Shown here: in pieces, positions 23,477 through 30,837 of the stretch | How positions within the stretch are numbered: the first letter of the stretch is position 1 | Layout: the number at the start of each line of letters is the position of its first letter | NCBI GenBank assembly: GCA_046153015.1 | Contig: JBJXGF010000075.1 | Span: 1-32,229, forward strand | Reading direction: 5' to 3' | Length of the DNA stretch: 32,229 nucleotides | From: JBJXGF01 sp046153015 | GTDB lineage: Bacteria; Actinomycetota; Acidimicrobiia; Acidimicrobiales; CAIXPF01 | The notes under the pieces: model-generated | What the model was told of the DNA's origin: nothing | What the model saw: the letters and a program-made list of their open reading frames with translations, nothing else | Databases searched by the model: none | Made by a program: the position numbers and the translations under genes

Positions 23477-24868
23477 CTACCGCCCGGCCAGCAGCTCCTC
23501 GTACAGCGCCAGGTGGCGGGTGGCCGGCCCGGTCCAGGACCAGTCGGCGGTCATTCCCCGGGTCTGGGCGGCGCGGCGGCGCCCGGGGTCGGCGAGGGCG
23601 CGCACGGCCCGGTGCAGGCCGTCGACCACGCCGGCGGCGCTCGGCTCGGCGAGGAGGATGCCGGTGCCGGCCTCGGGCTGGGCGTCGAGGTCCACGACCG
23701 TGTCGTGCAGGCCGCCGAGGTCGGAGACCACCGGCAGCGCCCCGTACGCCATCGCCTGCATCTGGGCCAGGCCGCAGGGCTCGAACCGGCTGGGCATGAG
23801 GAACAGGTCGGCGCCGCCGAAGATGCGCCGCCCGAGCCCCTCGTCGTAGCCCTCCACGAACGCCACCCGGTCGGGCGCGCCGAGGGCGAGCGCGGCGGCC
23901 TGCGCGGCCAGGGCGCGGTCGCCGGCGCCGAGGATCACCAGCCGGGCCGGGAGATGGGCGAGGAACGGGGCGGCGGCCAGCGCCAGGTCGACGCCCTTCT
24001 GGTCCACGAGGCGGGTCACCATCCCCACCAGCGCCGCGGGGTCGTCGGGCCAGTTGAGCTCGGCGGCCAGCTCCGCCCGGCAGCGGGCCCGGCCGGCGAG
24101 GTCGGCGGCGCTGAACGGCGCCGGGAGGAAGCGGTCCGCGGTCGGGTCCCACGCCTCGTCGTCGATCCCGTTGCGGATGCCCACCAGCGCCCCGGCCCGG
24201 GCCCGCAGCGGCCCGTCGAGCCCGGCGCCCATCTCCGGGGTCAGGATCTCCGCGGCGTAGGTGGGGCTCACCGCCACGATCCGGTCGGCGAGGGCGATCC
24301 CGCCCGAGAGCGGGTTCGTGCCGCCGTACCACTCGTAGGCCTCGGGGCGGCGGGGGATCTGGCCCAGCCACTGGGCGCCGCACACGCCCTGGTAGCCGAG
24401 GGTGTGGATGGTGAGCACCGAGGGCGGCGGCGCGCCGGTGAGAAAGCCGAGCGCCGCGGCGCTGTGCCAGTCGTTGAGGTGCACCACGTCGGGCCGGCGG
24501 CGCTCGGCCAGCGCGGCGACCACCGCCGAGAAGGCCAGGAACCGGCGGTCGTTGTCGGGCCAGCCGAGCCCGTTCACCGGGTCGAGGTAAGGGTGGGGCC
24601 GGCGGACCCCGGGCGTCTCGACGAGGGTCACCTCGCCGGCGCCGGGCCACACCCCGCGGCGCACCCAGGCCGGCTGGGCCCACGAGGGCAGCGCCAGCGG
24701 CTCCTCGAGCTCCTCGTCGTCGAGCGCGCCGCCGGCGTAGTCGGGCAGCACCACCTCGACCTCCACGCCCAGGCGGCGCAGCGCCCGCACCAGCCCGGCC
24801 GCCGCCTCGGCCAGGCCGCCGACCCGGGCCACCGGCGCCAGCTCGGCGGCGGCGAAGAGCACCCGCAT
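23477..24868 (-). CDS. glgA: Glycogen synthase, GT5 type
   Basis: This 463-residue GT-B enzyme extends alpha-1,4-glucan from ADP-glucose. Landmarks are VVHLNDWHSA, TIHTLGYQG, TRLVDQKGVDL with the conserved Arg and Lys, and PSRFEPCGLAQM with its glutamate. The N-terminal KTGGL motif of typical GlgA reads R15-VGGL, a lysine-to-arginine change at the ADP-glucose-binding residue. It belongs to the GT5 GlgA class, not the GT4 GlgM class that makes maltose-1-phosphate. Its ATG overlaps the glgX stop by one base (TGATG), making it the last gene of the five-gene minus-strand operon. Confidence 0.92.
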   Translation of the reverse strand: MRVLFAAAELAPVARVGGLAEAAAGLVRALRRLGVEVEVVLPDYAGGALDDEELEEPLALPSWAQPAWVRRGVWPGAGEVTLVETPGVRRPHPYLDPVNGLGWPDNDRRFLAFSAVVAALAERRRPDVVHLNDWHSAAALGFLTGAPPPSVLTIHTLGYQGVCGAQWLGQIPRRPEAYEWYGGTNPLSGGIALADRIVAVSPTYAAEILTPEMGAGLDGPLRARAGALVGIRNGIDDEAWDPTADRFLPAPFSAADLAGRARCRAELAAELNWPDDPAALVGMVTRLVDQKGVDLALAAAPFLAHLPARLVILGAGDRALAAQAAALALGAPDRVAFVEGYDEGLGRRIFGGADLFLMPSRFEPCGLAQMQAMAYGALPVVSDLGGLHDTVVDLDAQPEAGTGILLAEPSAAGVVDGLHRAVRALADPGRRRAAQTRGMTADWSWTGPATRHLALYEELLAGR

Positions 24869-27009
24869 CAGGCGCCCGCCCCCGGCGGCGGTCCGGCGGG
24901 GTGGCCGAGCCGCTCGAGCAGCACCAGGCTGAAGGCGTCCACGTCGATGCCGCCGCCGGTGAGCAGGTCAACCGCCTCGGCGTCCGGGTCGGCGGTGTCG
25001 AGCACCCGCCGCCACCGGGCCGCGCCCAACCCGGCGGGCGCCCGGAACAGCACCGTGTCGCTCGAGGCGTTGGCCAGCACGAGGAACGACCCGTCGGCGA
25101 TCCGCTCGCCTCTCGGCCCCCGGGCGAGGAGCGCGTCGCCGTTCAAGAACACGGTGAGCGCCTTGGCCGAGGGGGTCCGCCAGTCGGGGTCGGTCATCTG
25201 GCGGCCGTCGGGGCGGAACCAGCCGACGTCGACCACCCCGGAGCCGTCGACCGGGCCGCCCCGGAACCAGTTGCGCCGCCGGAACACCGGATGGGCGCCG
25301 CGCAGCTCCCCGAGGCGGCGGCAGAAGGCCAGCAGCTCCTCGTCCACGTCGTCCCAGGCCACCCAGGACACCTCGTTGTCCTGGCAGTACGCGTTGTTGT
25401 TGCCGCCCTGGCTGCGGCCGAGCTCGTCGCCCGAGAGCAGCATCGGCACGCCCTGGGAGAGCATCAGCGTGGCCAGGAACGAACGCCGCCGCCGGGCCCG
25501 CAGGGCGAGGATGGCGGGGTCGTCGGTCGGGCCCTCCACGCCGCTGTTCCACGAGCGGTTCACGCTCTCGCCGTCGCGGTTGGCCTCGCCGTTGGCCTCG
25601 TTGCGTTTGTGCTCGTAGGCCACGAGGTCGGCCAGCGTGAAGCCGTCGTGGGCGGTGACGAAGTTGATGCTGGCCACCGGGCGCCGCCCGGCCGACTGGT
25701 AGAGGTCGGAGCTGCCCGAGAACCGCGAGGCGAACTCGCCGAGCGAGCCGGGCTCGCCCCGCCAGAAGTCGCGCACGCCGTCCCGGTAGCGGCCGTTCCA
25801 CTCCGACCACAGCGTCGGGAAGTTGCCCACCTGGTAGCCGCCCTCGCCCACGTCCCACGGCTCGGCGATGAGCTTGACCTCGGAGAGCACCGGATCCTGG
25901 TGGATGATGTCGAAGAACGCGGCGAAGCGGTCCACGTCGTGCAGCTCCCGGGCGAGCGCGGCGGCGAGATCGAAGCGGAACCCGTCGACGTGCATCTCGA
26001 GCACCCAGTAGCGCAGTCTGTCCATGATCACCCTCAGGACGCTGGGGTGCAGCGGGTTGAGGCTGTTGCCGGTGCCGGTGAAGTCCACGTAGAAGCGCGG
26101 GTTGTCGCTGGAGCAGCGGTAGTAGGAGAGGTTGTCGATGCCCTTGAACGAGAGCATCGGGCCCATGTGGTTGCCCTCGGCCGTGTGGTTGTAGACGACG
26201 TCCAGGATCACCTCGATGCCCGCGCGGTGAAGGGCCTTGACCATGCCCTTGAACTCGCGCACCTGCTCGCCCGCACGCCCGGTGGCGGCGTACATCGCAT
26301 GGGGGGCGAGGAACCCGATCGAGCTGTAGCCCCAGTAGTTGGTCAGCCCCTTACCCACCAGGTGGTGCTCGTCGGCGCTGTGGTGCACCGGCAGCAGCTC
26401 GACGGCCGTGACCCCGAGCGAGCGCAGGTGCTCGACCGCCTGGTCGGACGCGAGGCCGGCGTAGGTGCCGCGCAGGTCCTCGCGCACCCCGGGGTGGCGC
26501 TTGGTGAAGCCCTTGACGTGAACCTCGTAGATCAACGTCTGGTGCCAGGGCGTCATCGGTGGGCGATCGCCCTCCCAGTCGAAGGCGGGGTCGACGACGA
26601 TGCCCTTGGGGATCGCGTCCGCGTCGTCGGTTTCGTCGCGCACCAGGTCGGCGTCGTCGCCGTCGGGCTCGTAGGGCAGCACGTTGCCGGCGTCCCAGAG
26701 GATCGGGCCCTCGATCGCCTTCGCGTAAGGGTCGATCAACAGCTTGTGGGGGTTGAAGCGGTGCCCCTGCTCGGGGGCCCACGGGCCGTCTACACGATAG
26801 GCGTAGCGCTGGCCCGGGCCGACGTCGGGGAAGTAGCCGTGCCACTGGAAGGCCGTGACCTCGGTCAGATCCACCCGGGTCTCGCGGTCGCGCTCGTCGA
26901 ACAGGCACAGCTCCACGCGGGTGGCGTTCTCCGAGAAGAGCGAGAAGTTGGTGCCGCCGCCGTCCCAGGTCGCGCCGAGCGGGAAGGGCCACCCCGGCCA
27001 GACCCTCAT
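24868..27009 (-). CDS. glgX: Glycogen debranching enzyme GlgX/TreX
   Basis: This 713-residue GH13_11 isoamylase-type enzyme cuts alpha-1,6 branches. It has an N-terminal CBM48 (about 5-105) and a catalytic barrel with D347 (FRFDLAA), E383 (IAEPWDVG) and D455 (TAHDGFT). The family tracts NPHKLLIDPYAKA, DVVYNHTAEGN and NEANGEANRDGE are present. Length is normal. In trehalose operons this enzyme (TreX) supplies linear chains to TreY/TreZ, and it sits directly after treZ here. Its ATG overlaps the treZ stop as ATGA. An earlier in-frame start would lie inside treZ and is not needed. Confidence 0.94.
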   Translation of the reverse strand: MRVWPGWPFPLGATWDGGGTNFSLFSENATRVELCLFDERDRETRVDLTEVTAFQWHGYFPDVGPGQRYAYRVDGPWAPEQGHRFNPHKLLIDPYAKAIEGPILWDAGNVLPYEPDGDDADLVRDETDDADAIPKGIVVDPAFDWEGDRPPMTPWHQTLIYEVHVKGFTKRHPGVREDLRGTYAGLASDQAVEHLRSLGVTAVELLPVHHSADEHHLVGKGLTNYWGYSSIGFLAPHAMYAATGRAGEQVREFKGMVKALHRAGIEVILDVVYNHTAEGNHMGPMLSFKGIDNLSYYRCSSDNPRFYVDFTGTGNSLNPLHPSVLRVIMDRLRYWVLEMHVDGFRFDLAAALARELHDVDRFAAFFDIIHQDPVLSEVKLIAEPWDVGEGGYQVGNFPTLWSEWNGRYRDGVRDFWRGEPGSLGEFASRFSGSSDLYQSAGRRPVASINFVTAHDGFTLADLVAYEHKRNEANGEANRDGESVNRSWNSGVEGPTDDPAILALRARRRRSFLATLMLSQGVPMLLSGDELGRSQGGNNNAYCQDNEVSWVAWDDVDEELLAFCRRLGELRGAHPVFRRRNWFRGGPVDGSGVVDVGWFRPDGRQMTDPDWRTPSAKALTVFLNGDALLARGPRGERIADGSFLVLANASSDTVLFRAPAGLGAARWRRVLDTADPDAEAVDLLTGGGIDVDAFSLVLLERLGHPAGPPPGAGA

Positions 27010-28667
27010 CGCACCACCGCCCCGTGCAGGGCCGGCAGCCGCAGACGGTCGCCGCCGATATCGACGCCCGCGCCGGTCGCGAGCACGACCTCGGCGGCCT
27101 CCACCGGCACCTCGGCCGGCCGGCGGGCGAAGTTGCCGACCACCTCGAGCGGCCCTCGGCGCACGCCGATCCACCCCTGGGCCTCGTCGAACCGCACCGC
27201 CGGCTCGTCGGGCGGCAGCGCCCGGCGCAGGGCGAGCAGGTCGCGGTAGAGCGCGCGTACCTGGGGATCACCCCGGTCGGGGTCGATCACCGACCGGGCG
27301 AAGGTGGCGGGATCCTGGGGATCGGGCAGCTCCCCGCCGAAGCCCGCGAACGCGGCGAGCTCGCGCCGCCGCCCCCGCCGCGTCGCCTCGGCGATGCGCG
27401 GGTCGATGTGGTCGGTGAAGAACTGGAAGGGCCGGCGCTCGCCGTGCTCCTCGCCCATGAACACGAGCGGGACGAAGGGGGAGAGCAGGACCCACATCGC
27501 GGCCAGCCGCCTCACGGGAGCCGGCAGGCGGTCGCCGAGGGCCCGGTTGCCGATCTGGTCGTGGTTCTGGGCGTAGACCACGAACGCTCCGGGCTCGGGC
27601 CCGCCGGCGCTGGCCGCGGCGAGGTCGGCGACGGAGCCGACCTCGGCGTAGTAGCCGTCGCGCTCGCCGGTCAGCAGCGCGTGCAGCGCGTGGTGGAAGC
27701 CGTCGGACCACTGGGCGTCGAAGCCCCAGCCGCCCTCGTCCTCGCCCTGGACCAGGCGCGGGTCGCTCGCGCCGCACTCGGCGATGGTGATCGCCGTCCG
27801 GCGCTCGGCCGCGGTGCGCGCGCACAGCTCGGCCGCCAGGTGGCGCGGCCCCGGGTCCTCCATGGTGTGGACCGCGTCGACCCTGAGGCCGTCGATGCGG
27901 TAGTCGCGCAGCCACATGCAGGCGTTCTGGAGTGCCCACTCGCGGGCGCCGCCGCACCCCGGCCCGGCCAGGTTGAGGGCCGGTCCCCAGGGCGTCTCGA
28001 GGCCGTCCGCCAGGTAGGGGCCGAATGCCTCCAGCGCCTGGGCGCCGGGGCCGAGGTGGTTGTAGACGACGTCGAGGATCACGCAGAGCCCCTGCGCGTG
28101 GGCCGCGTCGACCAGCGCCGCGAGCCCCTCGGGGCCACCGTAGGCCGGGTGCGGGGCCCAGGTGTAAAGGCCGTCGTAGCCCCAGTTGCGCTCTCCGGGA
28201 AAGGTCGCCACGGGCATCAACTCGATCGCCGTGACGCCCAGCTCGCGCAGCTCGCCGAGCCGGGTCGCCACCCCGGCGAAGGTCCCCTGCCGCGTGAAGG
28301 TGCCCACGTGGAGCTCGTAGATCACGAGGCTCTGGGGATCGAGGCCCTCCCAGCCGCCGGCCGACCAGCGGAAGGCCGCCGGATCGACGACCCGCGAGGG
28401 ACCGAGGACACCCTCGGGCTGGAAGCGCGAGCAGGGATCGGGCAGCCGCGCGCCGCCGTCGATCACGAGGTGGTAGTCCTCACCGGGGCCGGCCGCCGCC
28501 TCCGCCACGAAGACGCCGTGTCCCTCGTGGGCGAGCGGCACCTCGGCGCCCCCCACCGCGACGGCGACAATGCGGGCGCGCGGCGCCCACACCCGGAACC
28601 GGGTGCGCCCCCCTTCGAGAGGCGCCGCTCCCAGGGGCCTCCGCCAGGGGGTCGCGTCCTCAGCCAT
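27006..28667 (-). CDS. treZ: Malto-oligosyltrehalose trehalohydrolase
   Basis: This 553-residue GH13_10 enzyme releases trehalose from maltooligosyl-trehalose made by TreY. It has a CBM48-like N-domain (about 10-95) and the catalytic triad D264 (LRVDAVHTM), E297 (TIAECG) and D370 (QNHDQIGNR). The motifs PCSRFQPEG, RNWGYDGLY and FMGEEHGE are typical of TreZ. Its ATG overlaps the glgB2 stop by 8 nt. TreY, the partner that makes its substrate, is not in the window; it may lie beyond the right edge or elsewhere. Length is slightly short of the usual 560-600. Confidence 0.92.
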   Translation of the reverse strand: MAEDATPWRRPLGAAPLEGGRTRFRVWAPRARIVAVAVGGAEVPLAHEGHGVFVAEAAAGPGEDYHLVIDGGARLPDPCSRFQPEGVLGPSRVVDPAAFRWSAGGWEGLDPQSLVIYELHVGTFTRQGTFAGVATRLGELRELGVTAIELMPVATFPGERNWGYDGLYTWAPHPAYGGPEGLAALVDAAHAQGLCVILDVVYNHLGPGAQALEAFGPYLADGLETPWGPALNLAGPGCGGAREWALQNACMWLRDYRIDGLRVDAVHTMEDPGPRHLAAELCARTAAERRTAITIAECGASDPRLVQGEDEGGWGFDAQWSDGFHHALHALLTGERDGYYAEVGSVADLAAASAGGPEPGAFVVYAQNHDQIGNRALGDRLPAPVRRLAAMWVLLSPFVPLVFMGEEHGERRPFQFFTDHIDPRIAEATRRGRRRELAAFAGFGGELPDPQDPATFARSVIDPDRGDPQVRALYRDLLALRRALPPDEPAVRFDEAQGWIGVRRGPLEVVGNFARRPAEVPVEAAEVVLATGAGVDIGGDRLRLPALHGAVVR

Positions 28668-30837
28668 CGGGCGCGAGCCAGATCACCGCGAGCGGTGGGA
28701 GCGTCAGCTCGGCCGATGCCGGCTCACCCCCCCAGGGCTCGTCCCGGGCCTCCACCCCGCCGAGGTTGCCGAGGTTCGCGCCGCCGTAGGCCTGGGCGTC
28801 GGAGTTCAGGACCTCGCGCCAGCGGCCGGGCTGCGGCATCGGCAGGCGGTACGCGCTCCGCGGCACCGGCGACAGGTTCGCCACCGCCACCACGGGGCGC
28901 CCCGCGGAGTCGAAGCGCGCGAAGGCCACCACGTTGGCGTCCCGGTCGTCCACCACCAGCCAGCGGAAGCCGGCGGGCTCGGAGTCGCTCTCCCAGAGCG
29001 CCGGGTGCGCGCGATAGAGCCGGTTGAGGTCGCGCACGAGTCGCTGGGTGCCGGCGTGGAGATGGCGCTCCAGCAGGTGCCAGTCGAGGCTGCGGACGTG
29101 GCTCCACTCCTGCTCCTGGGCGATCTCGCACCCCATGAACATCAGCTTCTTGCCCGGATGTGCCCACATGTAGGCGTACAGGGCGCGCAGGTTCGCGTGC
29201 TTCTGCCACTCGTCGCCGGGCATCCGTGCCAGCAGCGAGCCCTTGCCGTGCACCACCTCGTCGTGCGAGAGCGGCAGGACGAACTGCTCGGTGAAGGCGT
29301 AGACCAGGCTGAAGGTGAGGTCGTCGTGGTGGTAGCGGCGATGGACCGGGTCGAGGGCGAAGTACTCGAGCGTGTCGTGCATCCAGCCCATGTTCCACTT
29401 GAGGTCGAACCCGAGCCCGCCGACGTGCACGGGCCGCGACACCGCCGGCCAGGCGGTCGACTCCTCGGCGGCCATCAGCACGCCGGGCTGGTCGGCGTGG
29501 GTGACCACGTTCAGCTCGCGCAGGAAGGCGATCGCGTCGAGGTCCTCGCGCCCGCCGTACTCGTTCGGCAGCCACTCGCCCGCCGACCGCGAGTAGTCGC
29601 GGTAGAGCATCGAGGCGACGGCGTCCACCCGCAGGCCGTCGGCGTGGTACTCGGTCAGCCAGTAGAGGGCGCTCGCGACCAGGAAGTTGCGGACCTCGTT
29701 GCGGCCGTAGTTGAAGATCAGCGTGCCCCAGTCGGGGTGGGCGCCCCGGCGCGGGTCGGCGTGCTCGTAGAGGGCGGTGCCGTCCAGCTCGGCCAGGGCG
29801 AAGGCGTCGCGCGGGAAGTGGGCCGGCACCCAGTCGAGGATCACCCCGATCCCGCGCGCGTGGAGGCGGTCGATCAGCTCGCGCAGGTCGTCGGGTGTCC
29901 CCAGGACCGGGGAGGGGGCGAAGTAGGAGGTCACCTGATACCCCCACGAGCCCGAGTACGGGTGGGCCATCACCGGAAGCAGCTCCACGTGGGTGAAGCC
30001 GAGGTCGACGACGTAGTCGCCCAGCTCATCCGCCAGCTCGAGGAGCGTGAGCGAGCGGTTGCCCTCGTCCGGGTTGAGGCGCCACGAGGGCAGGTGGACC
30101 TCGTAGATCGACACCGGCTCGGCGTGGGGGCGCCCGGCGGCGCGGCGGGCGATCCAGTCGCGGTCGCGCCAGCGGTGGGCGGAGACCTCCACCACCGAGG
30201 CCGTGCGCGGCGGCACCTCGGTGGCGCCGGCCATCGGGTCCGCCTTCAGCCGGAGCGCGCCGTCCGCCCCGCGGATCTCGAACTTGTAGCGCTGGCCCGG
30301 GCCGACGCCCGGCAGGAAGAGCTCCCAGACACCCGAGGCCCCCATCGAGCGCATCGGGTTAACGCGCCCGTCCCACCCGTTCCAGTCGCCGACCACGCTC
30401 ACCGAGCGGGCCGACGGCGCCCAGACCGCGAAGGCGACCCCGCCGGCGCCGTCGATCCGCCGCACGTGGGCCCCCAGGCGCTCCCAGAGGCGCTCGTGGC
30501 GGCCCTCGCCCACGAGGTGCAGGTCCAGCTCGCCGATCGAGGGCAGGAACGAGTAGGGGTCGCGCCCGCGGGTCGTGACGCCGGCGTGCTCCACCTCCAC
30601 CTCGTACCCGGGCAGGGCGGTGGCGCCCGCCACCGTCCCCGCGAACAGGCCGTCCGCCAGGTGCGCCAGCTCCAGCGGCGCGCCGTCGGCGGGGTGCAGG
30701 ACGACCCGGGTCGCCTCGGGCCTCCACACCCGCACCGCGACGCCGCCCGGCACCGGATGGGGTCCGAGGACGCGGTGCGGATCGTGGTGGTCGCGGGCCG
30801 CCAGGAGGGCGAGGTCGTCGTCGATGGCCACCGTCAC
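28660..30837 (-). CDS. glgB: 1,4-alpha-glucan branching enzyme, full-length (GlgB2)
   Basis: This 725-residue enzyme has both N-terminal beta modules (about 10-105 and 110-215), the GH13_9 barrel and the C-terminal beta domain. The catalytic residues D405, E458 and D526 carry the same numbers as in E. coli GlgB, so the alignment is nearly gap-free to that point. It begins at GTG, overlapping the glgE stop as GTGA. The glgE-glgB neighbourhood is the known arrangement in the GlgE pathway, where the branching enzyme acts on chains built from maltose-1-phosphate. It is distinct from the short GlgB1 at 20281-22197. Confidence 0.95.
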   Translation of the reverse strand: MTVAIDDDLALLAARDHHDPHRVLGPHPVPGGVAVRVWRPEATRVVLHPADGAPLELAHLADGLFAGTVAGATALPGYEVEVEHAGVTTRGRDPYSFLPSIGELDLHLVGEGRHERLWERLGAHVRRIDGAGGVAFAVWAPSARSVSVVGDWNGWDGRVNPMRSMGASGVWELFLPGVGPGQRYKFEIRGADGALRLKADPMAGATEVPPRTASVVEVSAHRWRDRDWIARRAAGRPHAEPVSIYEVHLPSWRLNPDEGNRSLTLLELADELGDYVVDLGFTHVELLPVMAHPYSGSWGYQVTSYFAPSPVLGTPDDLRELIDRLHARGIGVILDWVPAHFPRDAFALAELDGTALYEHADPRRGAHPDWGTLIFNYGRNEVRNFLVASALYWLTEYHADGLRVDAVASMLYRDYSRSAGEWLPNEYGGREDLDAIAFLRELNVVTHADQPGVLMAAEESTAWPAVSRPVHVGGLGFDLKWNMGWMHDTLEYFALDPVHRRYHHDDLTFSLVYAFTEQFVLPLSHDEVVHGKGSLLARMPGDEWQKHANLRALYAYMWAHPGKKLMFMGCEIAQEQEWSHVRSLDWHLLERHLHAGTQRLVRDLNRLYRAHPALWESDSEPAGFRWLVVDDRDANVVAFARFDSAGRPVVAVANLSPVPRSAYRLPMPQPGRWREVLNSDAQAYGGANLGNLGGVEARDEPWGGEPASAELTLPPLAVIWLAPDG

